DNA of 64,000 bases from positions 62,001 through 126,000 of the forward strand of contig JAEYRX010000002.1 of the NCBI GenBank assembly GCA_023435225.1, written 5' to 3'. Below the pieces are notes generated by a model. The model made no database searches. It had not been told where the DNA came from and saw only the letters and a program-made list of their open reading frames with translations. The DNA comes from Bacillota bacterium (GTDB lineage: Bacteria > Bacillota > UBA4882 > UBA8346). The position numbers and the translations under genes were made by a program. Shown here piece after piece: positions 23,618-33,010 of the stretch; positions within the stretch are counted from its first letter, which is position 1, and each line of letters opens with the position of its first letter.

Positions 23618-25117
23618 GTGAATTATATTAGTACCAGAGGAGATTCTGCGGCAGTTACCGCTTCTCAAGCTATACGATTAGGGATTGCTCCTGATGGAGG
23701 TTTATTTGTTCCGGAGAAAATTCCGGTATTTGAACTTAATGAACTTAAATCATTGATAGGGAAGAGTTATCAAGAATTGGCTTCTAGCATTCTGGCTCGG
23801 TATTTAACTGATTACCAAGTTGAAGAGCTTCGGCAAATGGTTGACGCTGCATACTTATATCCCGATAAATTTGCTAACCAACAGGTAACACCGATACGTA
23901 AATTATCCGGTAATCAATATCTCCTGGATTTATGGTATGGACCGACTTGTGCTTTTAAGGATGTTGCTTTGCAATTATTACCGTATATGATGACTAGGGC
24001 AAATTCATTAGCAGATGATGAAAAAGAAATTATAATATTGGTGGCTACTTCCGGCGATACCGGAAAAGCAGCTCTTGAAGGATTTAAAGACGTTCCTGGT
24101 ACCAGAATTGTAGTATTCTTCCCGGAACAAGGGGTTAGTGAAATTCAACGCCTGCAAATGGTTACTCAAGAGGGGAACAATACTCATGTAATTTCCGTAA
24201 AGGGTAATTTTGATGATGCTCAAACTGGTGTGAAACAAATTTTTACCGATCCGGTATTAATGGAAGAATTAGCAGCTAAAGGGATGGCTTTTTCATCTGC
24301 TAATTCAATCAATTGGGGCCGGCTAGTTCCGCAAATTGTTTATTATTTCTTTGGTTATTTACAACTTTGCCGGGAACAAGTTGTAGCTTTCGGTGATAAA
24401 ATTAATGTTGCAGTTCCCACCGGTAATTTTGGTAACATTTTAGCGGCTTATTTTGCTAAAGAAATGGGTTTACCAATTCAAAAACTTGTCTGTGCTTCGA
24501 ACTCCAATAATGTTTTAACTGATTTTATTAAAACCGGTACTTATGATCGAAATCGTAGTTTCCATACTACAATGTCGCCTTCAATGGATATATTGATATC
24601 CAGCAATTTGGAACGGTTATTATTTTATCTTGCCGGGAAGGATTTTTCAGTAGTTAAGAACTTAATGACGGAGCTTAAATTTTCCGGACGTTATCAAATT
24701 GATAAATCTATGGCCGACCGAATATCCGCCGAGTTTTACGGAGGGTTTGCTTCGGAAAATGAGACCATATCTACTATAAAAAGGGTTTTCTCCGAGACAA
24801 AATTGGTTATTGATACACATACTGCTGTTGGAGTAAACGTTTATGAGCGTTACCGGCAGGAAACCGGTGATGAACTACCGGTGTTAATAGCCTCAACAGC
24901 CAGTCCTTTCAAATTTAGCCCTAGTGTCTTAAATGCGTTGGGAGAAGATTTAAATAGTAAAAATGAATTTGCCTTACTGGAAAGTTTGGCCAAATTGGCA
25001 GGACAGAAAATCCCCGGTAGTCTAAGCGAATTGACTCATAAACCCATCCGCCATCAAACTGTTTGTCAGCGTGAAGAAATGGGAATAATAGTAGAGAAAT
25101 TATTAGGACTGAAATAA
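23618..25117 (+). CDS. thrC: Threonine synthase
   Basis: About 499 residues, the long 'class II' form. Begins 'NYISTRGDSAAVTASQAIRLGIAPDGGLFVPE', has the PLP-binding Lys in 'GPTCAFKDVALQLLP', and 'ATSGDTGKAALEGF' plus 'PTGNFGNILAAYFAKEMGLP', all diagnostic. It converts O-phosphohomoserine to threonine. I prefer GTG 23618 (AGGTGA at 23607-23612); GTG 23609 adds three residues and overlaps that site. No other threonine-pathway gene is near. The upstream region carries direct repeats and a palindrome, no T-box that I can see. Confidence 0.95.
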   Translation: MNYISTRGDSAAVTASQAIRLGIAPDGGLFVPEKIPVFELNELKSLIGKSYQELASSILARYLTDYQVEELRQMVDAAYLYPDKFANQQVTPIRKLSGNQYLLDLWYGPTCAFKDVALQLLPYMMTRANSLADDEKEIIILVATSGDTGKAALEGFKDVPGTRIVVFFPEQGVSEIQRLQMVTQEGNNTHVISVKGNFDDAQTGVKQIFTDPVLMEELAAKGMAFSSANSINWGRLVPQIVYYFFGYLQLCREQVVAFGDKINVAVPTGNFGNILAAYFAKEMGLPIQKLVCASNSNNVLTDFIKTGTYDRNRSFHTTMSPSMDILISSNLERLLFYLAGKDFSVVKNLMTELKFSGRYQIDKSMADRISAEFYGGFASENETISTIKRVFSETKLVIDTHTAVGVNVYERYRQETGDELPVLIASTASPFKFSPSVLNALGEDLNSKNEFALLESLAKLAGQKIPGSLSELTHKPIRHQTVCQREEMGIIVEKLLGLK

Positions 25118-25128
25118 AGGCCCAAAGT

Positions 25129-25222
25129 ATTCAGGAGTCAGGAACCGGGAGTATATTTCGAGGCCCAAACCCAAAACCCACAAAACTTCACTAGCAATTA
25201 CTGCCTACTGCCTCCTGACTCC
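25129..25222 (+). repeat. Phrase repeat, family 'GGAGTCAG' (second copy)
   Basis: TCAGGAGTCAGGAACCGGGAG at the left, CTGCCTACTGCCTCCTGACTCCT at the right, about 45 bases between. The arms share the phrase family seen at 18869-18971. It lies between the thrC stop and a terminator. Confidence 0.65.
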
Positions 25223-25244
25223 TATTCTAAGGATTTTAGCTTCC

Positions 25245-25270
25245 TTGCACCGGGATGGTGCCTTTTTATT
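25245..25270 (+). terminator. Terminator between thrC and the helicase gene
   Basis: TTGCACC, loop GGGAT, GGTGC, then CCTTTTTATT. A compact GC-rich stem with a T-run. Confidence 0.7.
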
Positions 25271-25319
25271 AAGAGGGCCAATAAACTATCTTCAGTAAAT
25301 AATCGAGATGAGGAAATCG

Positions 25320-27593
25320 ATGACTCAAGCAGTTATTATTCCGGAACAGTACCGGAATTACCATTTGGATGATTTTCAACAACAAGCGATTTTGGAACTA
25401 ATGAAAGGAAATTCAGTTCTAGTATCCGCTCCTACTGGGGTTGGTAAGACACTAATTGCTGATTACCTGATTGACCAGGCAATTGCCAAAGGAGATCGGA
25501 TTATTTATACCGCTCCAATAAAAGCTTTGTCAAATCAGAAATTCAAAGAGTTTAAAGCCTTATACGGTTCGGAACGGGTAGGAATAGTTACCGGAGATGT
25601 GGTAATTAACTCGGAAGCTGAGATTTGTTTAATGACTACGGAAATTTTCCGGAACATTCTTCATCAGGATTTGCCCAGGTTAGAAGGGATTACCCATGTT
25701 ATTTTTGATGAAATCCACTATCTATCCGATGAAGATCGGGGTACTGTTTGGGAAGAATCAATTATTTTCATGCCGAAATGTATGAGATTATTAGGTTTGT
25801 CGGCAACTATTCCCAATGTTTATGAACTAGCCGCTTGGATTAGTGAGATTAAAGAACATCAAGTTTCGGTTATTGTAAAAAAAGATCGGGCAGTACCGCT
25901 GGAGCATTTTATCTTTGAGAAACATCAAGGCGCTACTGATTTGAAATCTTTAGTAAATTATAAACGGACTTTGGAAGAGAAGGAGCATTTTTATCTCAGT
26001 GATAAACGGGAATGGGAATCTACCCATCTTGACCTGATTAAATATGTAGCTAAACAAAAGGGACTACCATGTTTATACTTTGTCTTCAGCCGGAAAATGT
26101 GTGAAGTGAAAGCACAGGAACTTAGTTTCCAAAAGAATTTTTTAACGGAAGCAGAGTCTGAAAGGGCGGAAGAAGTATGCGATAATCTGATTAATGAATA
26201 TGGTATCGGTAATTTAAAGACGGCGATCCAGGCTAAAAGTTTATTAATTAAAGGAATTGGCTATCATCATGCCGGACTACTGCCGGGATTGAAAGAAATT
26301 GTGGAAACACTATTCGGAATGGGCTTAATTAAGGTCATGTATGCCACTGAAACATTTGCAGTCGGTATAAATTACCCGGTTAAAACCGTTTGTTTCGACA
26401 GCCCTTCTAAATTCGACGGTGTAACATTCCGGCCGATGACCAATTTGGAATACTTTCAAATGGCGGGTCGGGCCGGCCGCAGGGGAATTGATCTTAAGGG
26501 ATTTGTTTATATTTTATCCGATATTCGTAATTTCCGTCCTGAAGAGTATCCGAGTATCAATCAGAATGAAATTGAAGAGCTAAAGAGTCAATTTAATCTT
26601 TCATATAACTCAATTCTTAATTTAAACCGGAATCATGAACAAGAAGCAATAAAGGTTATTTTAAACCAGAATTTTGCTACGTATCAGGCAAAGAATGATA
26701 AAAGAAAATATGAACAATTGTTGGCCAATCAGACGGAAAGACTGGATAATCTCCATGCCAACCTTTGTAATGACCGGGAAAACCCTCAATGCCCGTTGGT
26801 TTATATTAAATTACGCCAAAAATTAAAGAAAAAACAACGGCGGTATAAGTTTATCAAGGGACGGGCCCGGATTGCCATTGCCGCAGAGATTGAGGATTTA
26901 AAACGTTATCTTGAAAATATCACCCCTAAGGATTGTCCATTAGGCAGACAAAATGCCTGTGAGGAACAGATTCAAGCCTGGAAGGAACTACATCAAAAAG
27001 TGTCTTCGCTTCAAGAAAGAACTTCCCAGATTGTTATTACCGGCCGTTTTAATGAAGATTTGCATTTGAAAACCGAAATTCTAGAAGATTTGGATTATAT
27101 TAAAAATGGAGTATTATTACCCCGGGGTGAATTTGCTTCACTCATTTACACCCAGGAGCTATTAATTACGGAAATGTATTTTTCCGGTCTTTTTCATGAA
27201 TTGGACCCGGATCAGCTTAATGCCTTGATTGTCGGTATTGATTATGAACCTAGGAAGGGCGAGTTTTATCCCAAACATTTGCCATATGATCAAAAGCCGG
27301 TTAAAACAATAATCAGGAATTTGGTTTATCGCTATGGAGTTGATGAACGTGACGCCGTTTTTCATCCCAGTTTGTCCAACTTAGCTTACCAGTGGAGCCA
27401 TGGTTGCACATTTGCTGAATTAATTAAGGATACCAATATTCAGGAAGGTGATATTGTCCAGGCATTCCGGAGAGGTATTGATATATTGAGGCAAATAAAA
27501 GCTGCTTGTGTCGGACAAGACCCTATTTTAGCCGGCAAAATAAAAGATTGTATGGATAGAATGGATCGGGATATTGTACAGGTAAATTTATAA
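25320..27593 (+). CDS. Ski2/Mtr4-like DEAD/DEAH-box RNA helicase with DSHCT-type C-terminus
   Basis: About 757 residues. Motif I 'SAPTGVGKTLI' (about 37-44), Ia 'YTAPIKALSNQKF', II DEIH in 'VIFDEIHYLSD' (about 130-133), III 'GLSATIPN', IV-VI region ending 'FQMAGRAGRRGID'. After the RecA-like pair comes a long helical region and a C-terminal part resembling the DSHCT domain ('RNLVYRYGVD... FAELIKDTNIQEGDIVQAFRRGIDILRQI'). Ski2-like helicases are typical of exosome cofactors in eukaryotes and of HelY in Actinobacteria; here it is an accessory RNA helicase in a Firmicute. I choose ATG 25320 with TGAGGAAATCG upstream; ATG 25308 lies in that site. Confidence 0.9.
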   Translation: MTQAVIIPEQYRNYHLDDFQQQAILELMKGNSVLVSAPTGVGKTLIADYLIDQAIAKGDRIIYTAPIKALSNQKFKEFKALYGSERVGIVTGDVVINSEAEICLMTTEIFRNILHQDLPRLEGITHVIFDEIHYLSDEDRGTVWEESIIFMPKCMRLLGLSATIPNVYELAAWISEIKEHQVSVIVKKDRAVPLEHFIFEKHQGATDLKSLVNYKRTLEEKEHFYLSDKREWESTHLDLIKYVAKQKGLPCLYFVFSRKMCEVKAQELSFQKNFLTEAESERAEEVCDNLINEYGIGNLKTAIQAKSLLIKGIGYHHAGLLPGLKEIVETLFGMGLIKVMYATETFAVGINYPVKTVCFDSPSKFDGVTFRPMTNLEYFQMAGRAGRRGIDLKGFVYILSDIRNFRPEEYPSINQNEIEELKSQFNLSYNSILNLNRNHEQEAIKVILNQNFATYQAKNDKRKYEQLLANQTERLDNLHANLCNDRENPQCPLVYIKLRQKLKKKQRRYKFIKGRARIAIAAEIEDLKRYLENITPKDCPLGRQNACEEQIQAWKELHQKVSSLQERTSQIVITGRFNEDLHLKTEILEDLDYIKNGVLLPRGEFASLIYTQELLITEMYFSGLFHELDPDQLNALIVGIDYEPRKGEFYPKHLPYDQKPVKTIIRNLVYRYGVDERDAVFHPSLSNLAYQWSHGCTFAELIKDTNIQEGDIVQAFRRGIDILRQIKAACVGQDPILAGKIKDCMDRMDRDIVQVNL

Positions 27594-27682
27594 TTAACAG
27601 TTGATAGTTTACAATTGACAATTTAAAAAACCTTAATAGAGCATAGTAATTAGGTGTGTTAAATTTTATTGAAATGGTGGTT

Positions 27683-28828
27683 ATGATGAGAAGATTTGCT
27701 GTTTTGATTGGGATATTCTATTTATTGCTGGTTGTTGCAGTTCCTTGTATGGCTGGTTCCTGGCAGACTCTAAGTGGTAATGAAGTTATTGCTCAGGATG
27801 CCGTTATTGAAAATGACCTCTTCTTTAACGGGGATCGGTTGGAGGTTAATGGGGAGATAAAAGGTGATTTAATTGTCTGGGCCGGTCAGGTTGTTATAAA
27901 TGGACGGGTAAACGGTAATATTTTAGGCGTAATCTGGGACAAGCTTATTATAAATGGTGAAGTCCAAGATCATATAAGAGGTTTTGCCACTAACTTTGAA
28001 ATGAACGGAAGAGTTGACGGTAGTATTACTGTTGTTGCTGTTATGTTCAACAGTTCCCCAAAATCCATGATAGGAAAGGGTATTTTGGGAGCATTTTCCA
28101 AGCTATCTCTAAAAGGAGAAGTTGAGGGACCGGTTGATATTAATAGCGCTCCGACTACTAAAATTGGAGGAAAGATTAACGGTAATTTGAAATGTCAAGG
28201 CGCTCCTATTACTTGGCAGTCTCCAGTTGAGATAACAGGGGCTGTTCATGACTATTCGGGTTTTTCCAATGATCCTGCTAAAATAAAGGGAGTTCAAATA
28301 GGTAAGGGTTATCATTTGCACCAACCGGAAACAGCTTATTCAGCTTATTCAAAAGTCATAACTCTCATCTCTATAGTATGGTTTATTGGAAGTTTATTAG
28401 CTTCATTGGTTTTATTCCGGATATTTCCCAGGACATTTTGGGTTATAACCGAACCGGGGCCGATAAATTTCCGGCGTAATATGTTGATCGGTTTATTAAG
28501 CTTTTTTGGTCTACCATTATTAATTATTATACTGAGTTTTACCATTGTGGGTATACCACTAGCAATATTATTAGGATTAATCTATTTGTTATTAGTTTTA
28601 TTTTCCGGTATACCGCTTAACTTGTGGTTTGGACGGTTACTTTTTAAATCCCGGTTGCATCCAAGCTTAATGATTATAATAGGTGGACTACTAATAATGT
28701 TGATTAACTTCATCCCAGTAGTGAACCTTATTGTACCATTAATTTTTCTGTGGTTGGGATTTGGGATGGTTCTTGGTAATATTAAGCCACAAATTATGGA
28801 CCGAAAAAAGATTGATTTTCGGGTTTGA
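27683..28828 (+). CDS. Membrane protein with an exported bactofilin-like (polymer-forming) beta-helix and a C-terminal four-helix membrane domain
   Basis: About 381 residues. Signal peptide, then 18-20-residue beta-helix turns ('LEVNGEIKGDLIVWAGQVVINGRVNGNILG...') of the polymer-forming cytoskeletal type (about 30-200), then four or more hydrophobic segments (about 225-375). The fold of the soluble part is bactofilin-like, but here it would face outside. ATG 27683 or 27686 follows a TGGTGG site; the GTG at 27656 has none. Function unknown; perhaps an envelope scaffold. Confidence 0.78.
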   Translation: MMRRFAVLIGIFYLLLVVAVPCMAGSWQTLSGNEVIAQDAVIENDLFFNGDRLEVNGEIKGDLIVWAGQVVINGRVNGNILGVIWDKLIINGEVQDHIRGFATNFEMNGRVDGSITVVAVMFNSSPKSMIGKGILGAFSKLSLKGEVEGPVDINSAPTTKIGGKINGNLKCQGAPITWQSPVEITGAVHDYSGFSNDPAKIKGVQIGKGYHLHQPETAYSAYSKVITLISIVWFIGSLLASLVLFRIFPRTFWVITEPGPINFRRNMLIGLLSFFGLPLLIIILSFTIVGIPLAILLGLIYLLLVLFSGIPLNLWFGRLLFKSRLHPSLMIIIGGLLIMLINFIPVVNLIVPLIFLWLGFGMVLGNIKPQIMDRKKIDFRV

Positions 28829-28938
28829 AGAAAGTGATTAATTACTGCATCTCCAATTTGAAAAATCTCAACATTACATATGTTAAAAAAAGTTTTAAGT
28901 ACAGCATTCACATTATTACAGCATAATATAGGATAAAG

Positions 28939-29760
28939 ATGAAAAATATAAATATTAACAAATACTTTTTTGGGATTGCACTAATATTATTCTTTTCCGG
29001 GAGTTTTCTCGACTTAAAAGCCGGTACATTTACGTCGGTTTTAAAAAATCCGGAGTTAAGTATACTTTTTCCGGAAATTCAAGAGTATTCCGGGGTAGTG
29101 TATTCTTTAGGAGGAAGTCATATTACACCTTTTAGTCATACTATAAAGGTGGATCAATCTACCGGAAATATAGTAATTTATACTGTTGGAACCGAATTTG
29201 AATATCAGGGTCAGTTAGATCCTTACTTGCAGATTAAAACCAGTGATTTTATTTTTAAAAATAGCGAGATGATAAATTTTTTAGGACATGATCAGCGAGT
29301 AACCAGATATGATCCGGAAAGAAAAAATTTGATTGTTAAATATTTTCTAAATAACCAGGAAAAGAAGACAAAAGTTTTTACTTCGGATTGTAGCTGTATT
29401 GATTCGGATGCTTTGCCAACTTTCTTACAGGGAATGTTGTTAAATAATACTGGGGATTTTAATCTGGACCTAATTCAAAAAGCTAAAGGATTGCGAATAA
29501 ATGCAGATTTTAAATTAATCGCAGTTGATAATCCCTTAAGTCTTTCAACTGAATATCATTTTCCTCCTGAATTCCGGAATTCACTTCAACAAATCAATAA
29601 AGTTTATATATATGTTATGAAATTAACCGGTTTGCCCGGTTTGGTATATCCCTATAAGTATTATTTTGTCTATCATAATGAATCACCATATCAATTAGTC
29701 GCTTATTGGGGGGGCGAATCTAAAGAGGCTGAGTTTGGTTTTCTAGAATATATAAGATGA
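28939..29760 (+). CDS. Exported protein of unknown function (possibly DUF3108-like)
   Basis: 273 residues with a signal peptide (about 1-27, ending 'LKAG'). The mature part is a mainly beta protein, with 'YDPERKNLIVKYFLNNQEKKTKVF' and 'DALPTFLQGMLL'. The pattern is loosely like DUF3108 proteins, in which a beta-barrel-like fold is preceded by a lipoprotein or signal sequence, but I would not insist. It lies between the bactofilin-like gene and a TSCPD gene, on the same strand. Confidence 0.75.
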   Translation: MKNININKYFFGIALILFFSGSFLDLKAGTFTSVLKNPELSILFPEIQEYSGVVYSLGGSHITPFSHTIKVDQSTGNIVIYTVGTEFEYQGQLDPYLQIKTSDFIFKNSEMINFLGHDQRVTRYDPERKNLIVKYFLNNQEKKTKVFTSDCSCIDSDALPTFLQGMLLNNTGDFNLDLIQKAKGLRINADFKLIAVDNPLSLSTEYHFPPEFRNSLQQINKVYIYVMKLTGLPGLVYPYKYYFVYHNESPYQLVAYWGGESKEAEFGFLEYIR

Positions 29761-29802
29761 ACTAAAAATTTACTTTATCCTTGGATAAAACTTGGAGGAA
29801 AA

Positions 29803-30050
29803 ATGGCGGACTATGTCTACCAAACAAAAGGAGTTTGTTCAACCCATTTTATTTCACAATTGATAATAGCATTTTAAAGAATGTTCGTTTTGAAGCAGGA
29901 TGCGACGGTAATTTACAAGCAATTAGCCAATTGCTGGAAGGAATGCCGGTTACAGAGGTAATTAAACGGTTAAGGGGAATTGATTGTGAAGAAAAAGGAA
30001 GTTCTTGCTCGGATCAGTTGGCTAGAGCTTTGGAAGAAGTAACTAAATAG
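29803..30050 (+). pseudogene. TSCPD domain protein (TIGR03905 family), apparently frameshifted near codon 14
   Basis: A perfect ribosome site (GGAGGAA 29794-29800) precedes ATG 29803, which opens 'MADYVYQTKGVCST' and then runs to a stop within about 12 codons. The next frame continues at once as 'PFYFTIDNSILKNVRFEAGCDGNLQAISQLLEGMPVTEVIKRLRGIDC...SSCSDQLARALEE', the rest of the small TSCPD family. Joining the two frames needs one base after about 29843, inside CCC. The family is found alone or as a C-terminal domain on ribonucleotide reductases. Either a young pseudogene or a homopolymer sequencing error. A longer frame from ATG 29781 lacks a ribosome site and the conserved N-terminus. Confidence 0.8.
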
Positions 30051-30067
30051 ATAATGAAATTAGTTTA

Positions 30068-30125
30068 TTAATCCATGTAATCCGTGTAAATCCTGTCTAA
30101 AACGTTTTTAATTGACAGGATTTAA
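30068..30125 (+). repeat. Phrase repeat, family 'AATCCTGT / ACAGGATT'
   Basis: ATCCATGTAATCCGTGTAAATCCTGTC at the left and GACAGGATTT at the right. Related phrases occur at 31047-31135, 32886-32922 and 53188-53275. Confidence 0.55.
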
Positions 30126-30142
30126 TATTTTCCTTTACATAT

Positions 30143-30988
30143 TTAGGCAATAATTTCGGTAAAAGGCATACCTTCCGCATAACAAATAGCTGCACCGGCG
30201 GCGGTCGCATATTCGGCATTCGGCGGAGTTATTAGATTAACTGCAAACAATTCGCTTAATTGTTTAAAAATACTTTGCGCCTGGGGTACATTGGTAAGGT
30301 TGCCGGTAAGTACTACATCATTGGTATGATCGATCCGGGTTGCAAAGATCGCCAACATACCAATGGTTTGAAAAACCAGGTTAATAATGCCCATGGCTAC
30401 ATCCTCTTTTGAGGCTAAATCACTTAGTTTACCAAAATTAGAGGCGGTAGTCTCCGCGGGGAGACCAATTAACGGATCATGGGAAATGTCTCCGATAGTT
30501 AAATCAATATGAGCCAGATTGCCGCCTTGGGCGGTGTCGATTAGATCATTAAAGTCCCGTACATTAAGCATGCGATTGGAAAGGCCCAATAAAGTACCTC
30601 CGCCGATACCGGTACCTCCCATATGACGTACTCCTGATGTGTCCGCTTTCACCAGAGCAGTACCGGTACCCATGCTGACTATAATCGCATTGGTCAGACC
30701 GCTTAACTTTAGTCCTCCCATACCAATGGCCCGAAATTCATCTACTTTACCGGTAGGTATCCCGTAAAGCCTGGTAGTTATGTAAGAGGAACCGACACCG
30801 GTTACCATAATCCGTTCAATATCGTTAAGACCCAATCCGTTAACACTGATAAATTTTCCAAAGGCTCCATAAACGGAAGCTATTGGGTCGGTAGCTTTAA
30901 CCAACAAGGGACTAAAGATGGAACCGTGGTCAAAGCCTACTATTTTGGTAGTACTTCCACCAATATCAATACCGATAATATTGCCCAT
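30143..30988 (-). CDS. coaW: Type II pantothenate kinase
   Basis: 281 residues. Phosphate-1 motif 'IGIDIGGSTTKIVGF' at the N-terminus, 'RIMVTGVGSSYITTRLYGIPTGKVDEFRAI', 'IVSMGTGTALV', 'HMGGTGIGGGTLLGLS' and C-terminal 'YATAAGAAICYAEG' match Firmicutes type II PanK (acetate/sugar kinase-HSP70 fold). It makes 4'-phosphopantothenate, the first step to CoA. ATG 30988 has AAGGAGGT ten bases upstream; a TTG at 30994 has only four. It lies downstream of the OPT transporter on the same strand with a 180-base gap containing phrase repeats. Confidence 0.9.
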   Translation of the reverse strand: MGNIIGIDIGGSTTKIVGFDHGSIFSPLLVKATDPIASVYGAFGKFISVNGLGLNDIERIMVTGVGSSYITTRLYGIPTGKVDEFRAIGMGGLKLSGLTNAIIVSMGTGTALVKADTSGVRHMGGTGIGGGTLLGLSNRMLNVRDFNDLIDTAQGGNLAHIDLTIGDISHDPLIGLPAETTASNFGKLSDLASKEDVAMGIINLVFQTIGMLAIFATRIDHTNDVVLTGNLTNVPQAQSIFKQLSELFAVNLITPPNAEYATAAGAAICYAEGMPFTEIIA

Positions 30989-31046
30989 CCCCAAAAGACC
31001 TCCTTGTTAATCCAAAGTCTCAAGAATTGAAGTAAATAAAACATTA

Positions 31047-31135
31047 TTAGACATGATTTACATGGATTTTCACGGATTAAAAATAAATTAATTATTATAA
31101 AATCCAGTTAATCCTGTAAATCCTGTCTGATTTTA
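31047..31135 (+). repeat. Phrase repeat, family 'AATCCTGT' (between coaW and the OPT gene)
   Basis: ACATGATTTACATGGATTTTCACGGATTAA at the left; AATCCAGTTAATCCTGTAAATCCTGTCTGATTTT at the right. The arms are reverse-complement variants of one eight-to-nine-base phrase. Confidence 0.6.
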
Positions 31136-31168
31136 TTATTGAGGTGCGAAGGTTCTGCTGTTATAAAA

Positions 31169-32827
31169 TCATCCGCCTATGATCATCCGATAAATGGCGA
31201 TTGTGACTCCGGTGATTCCTTCGCCACCGAACATTCCGGAAGAGGCAATGTTTCCCATTGTTACTGATTTGGGGCGGAACTTGTCGGTAATAAATCTGAT
31301 TAAGCCACCGATAAACATGGGCGCCGAGATCTCAAAGGGTAAATAGACACCGATTCCCAGTGTCATGGCGGGAACTTTCAATAGATAAAGAACTGCCCCG
31401 ATAATTACCGATATCGCAAAAACTAAAGGATCGCCAATACCGTGTACCATTTGGCTGACCATAAAAGCTTGAGCGGCCGGGAGCCCTTTATCCGGACCTA
31501 AACCGCCAAATTGATTAATCACGGCGAACAGGGCAAAAGTGGCGACAACTGCTCCGATAATCCCTCCGGCTACTTGGGATATTAGCTGGGCTAGCGGATT
31601 GGTTTTTAACATCCGGCCGGCTTTATAATCAAAGAGTAAGTCGCCGGAATAGCCGCAAGCGACTGCTACTACACCGGCTATAAAGAAAGCGACGGTCGGC
31701 TCAATATGAACTATTGCTCTAACAGCCAACAAAATAATGATTCCAAAAATTTCCATCGGATTGATACCGGTTTCACCACTAATAATAGCCGCCATAGTGG
31801 CTGCGAATACTACACCGATCATCAGGAGTAATGACGGAATAACACCAATACCACAAGCGATGGAAAGCGCAAAAGTAATAGTTACTCCAATTAAGGCCCA
31901 GAACCATATGTCTTTTTTTGTTTTAAGTTGGATAGCTTCACTTTTTTCTTTCATAATCTTAGTTGAAGTAATAACTCTTTTAATTATATTTGCAAGATAA
32001 GCGATTAGAATACCGGCTCCGGTTCCCACCATAAGACCGATTCCCAGTGTATTTTTAAAATTAACCGCTGTTTGATTAGATGAGAAAAACCCTAAAGCCG
32101 GACCTAACGGGATAATAATCAAATAGGAAAGGACTGCTCCCAAAAACCAGACTCCGGTATATAAGATACCGATAATGTAACCAATTCCGACCGCCATTGG
32201 CGATACCCAGATGCCCAAATAGAAGTTTTTGGCATATAACCAGTTGGAACTGACGGCAGTAGGTATCCAGCCTAAATTATCCCGCAAGTATGTAAAAATT
32301 GCTGTTAACCCCATTGTCCCGAAGAGGACCCCCGCTTTTTTACCGCCAGTGTCACCGACAATAATTGTTTCGGCGGCAGCTTCACCGATTGGGTATGGTA
32401 AAGCCTCCCGATCAACAAATCTTTGCCGCAAAAACCAGCTTAAAACGGTACCAATAATAACTCCGGCGAGCGCAACAGCCATAACCTGCCAAACATGTGC
32501 CGGAGTGAAAGCCGAACCCTTCCAGATACCGGTTATCCAGAGGCCGGGAATTGTAAAAGCCAATCCACCGGCCACCATTGCTCCGGCCGACATGGCGGTT
32601 TGGGTGATATTTATTTCATTTAGAGTGGTTTTGCCCAATATTTTTAAGAGAGCCATTGAAAGAACGGCTACAAAGACAGTCGGCCAGGGAAGGGCGCTCA
32701 ACCGCAGGGCAACATATATAGAACTGGCGGTAATAACGCAAGAACCGAGAATTCCCAATAGAATACTTCTTAGTGACAGTTGTTGAACTCCGGCAAAACT
32801 TCGTTCATTATTTATTTCAGTAGACAT
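31169..32827 (-). CDS. OPT family oligopeptide/metal-chelate transporter
   Basis: 552 residues with about 14-16 hydrophobic segments. The OPT signature elements are seen: N-terminal 'SLRSILLGILGSCVITASSIYVALRLSALPWP', 'SAGAMVAGGLAFTIPGLW' and the mid region 'PYPIGEAAAETI'. Prokaryotic OPT proteins take up peptides, and the plant YSL branch metal chelates; the substrate is unknown here. GAGGAGG precedes the ATG. A minus-strand promoter (33132-33160), a 120-base foldable stretch and a terminator (32975-33010) lie upstream, an arrangement typical of transcription attenuation. Confidence 0.88.
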   Translation of the reverse strand: MSTEINNERSFAGVQQLSLRSILLGILGSCVITASSIYVALRLSALPWPTVFVAVLSMALLKILGKTTLNEINITQTAMSAGAMVAGGLAFTIPGLWITGIWKGSAFTPAHVWQVMAVALAGVIIGTVLSWFLRQRFVDREALPYPIGEAAAETIIVGDTGGKKAGVLFGTMGLTAIFTYLRDNLGWIPTAVSSNWLYAKNFYLGIWVSPMAVGIGYIIGILYTGVWFLGAVLSYLIIIPLGPALGFFSSNQTAVNFKNTLGIGLMVGTGAGILIAYLANIIKRVITSTKIMKEKSEAIQLKTKKDIWFWALIGVTITFALSIACGIGVIPSLLLMIGVVFAATMAAIISGETGINPMEIFGIIILLAVRAIVHIEPTVAFFIAGVVAVACGYSGDLLFDYKAGRMLKTNPLAQLISQVAGGIIGAVVATFALFAVINQFGGLGPDKGLPAAQAFMVSQMVHGIGDPLVFAISVIIGAVLYLLKVPAMTLGIGVYLPFEISAPMFIGGLIRFITDKFRPKSVTMGNIASSGMFGGEGITGVTIAIYRMIIGG

Positions 32828-32885
32828 TGAAAAACCTCCTCAGGAAATATTATTCCTGCCACGAATGAACCGAAATCAAATTAAA

Positions 32886-32922
32886 AACCAATTTAGACAG
32901 GATTTACAGGATTAACAGGATT
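32886..32922 (+). repeat. Phrase repeat, family 'ACAGGATT' (tandem form)
   Basis: ACAGGATTTACAGGATTAACAGGATTT: three tandem phrases, no second arm. It lies between the leader terminator and the OPT start. Confidence 0.6.
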
Positions 32923-32974
32923 TATTATTAAGCTTCGCTTAAATTAATAGTGTTATCCGTTAAGACTTCAACGG

Positions 32975-33010
32975 TATAAATATAAAAGCCTCCCTGGAAG
33001 ACAGGAAGGC
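32975..33010 (-). terminator. Terminator/attenuator in the OPT gene leader (minus strand)
   Basis: On the minus strand GCCTTCCTG, loop TCTT, CCAGGGAGGC, then TTTTATATTTAT. It lies about 110 bases after the predicted transcription start and 150 before the OPT start codon, so it acts either on read-through from the HD-GYP gene or as an attenuator of the OPT leader. Confidence 0.75.
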
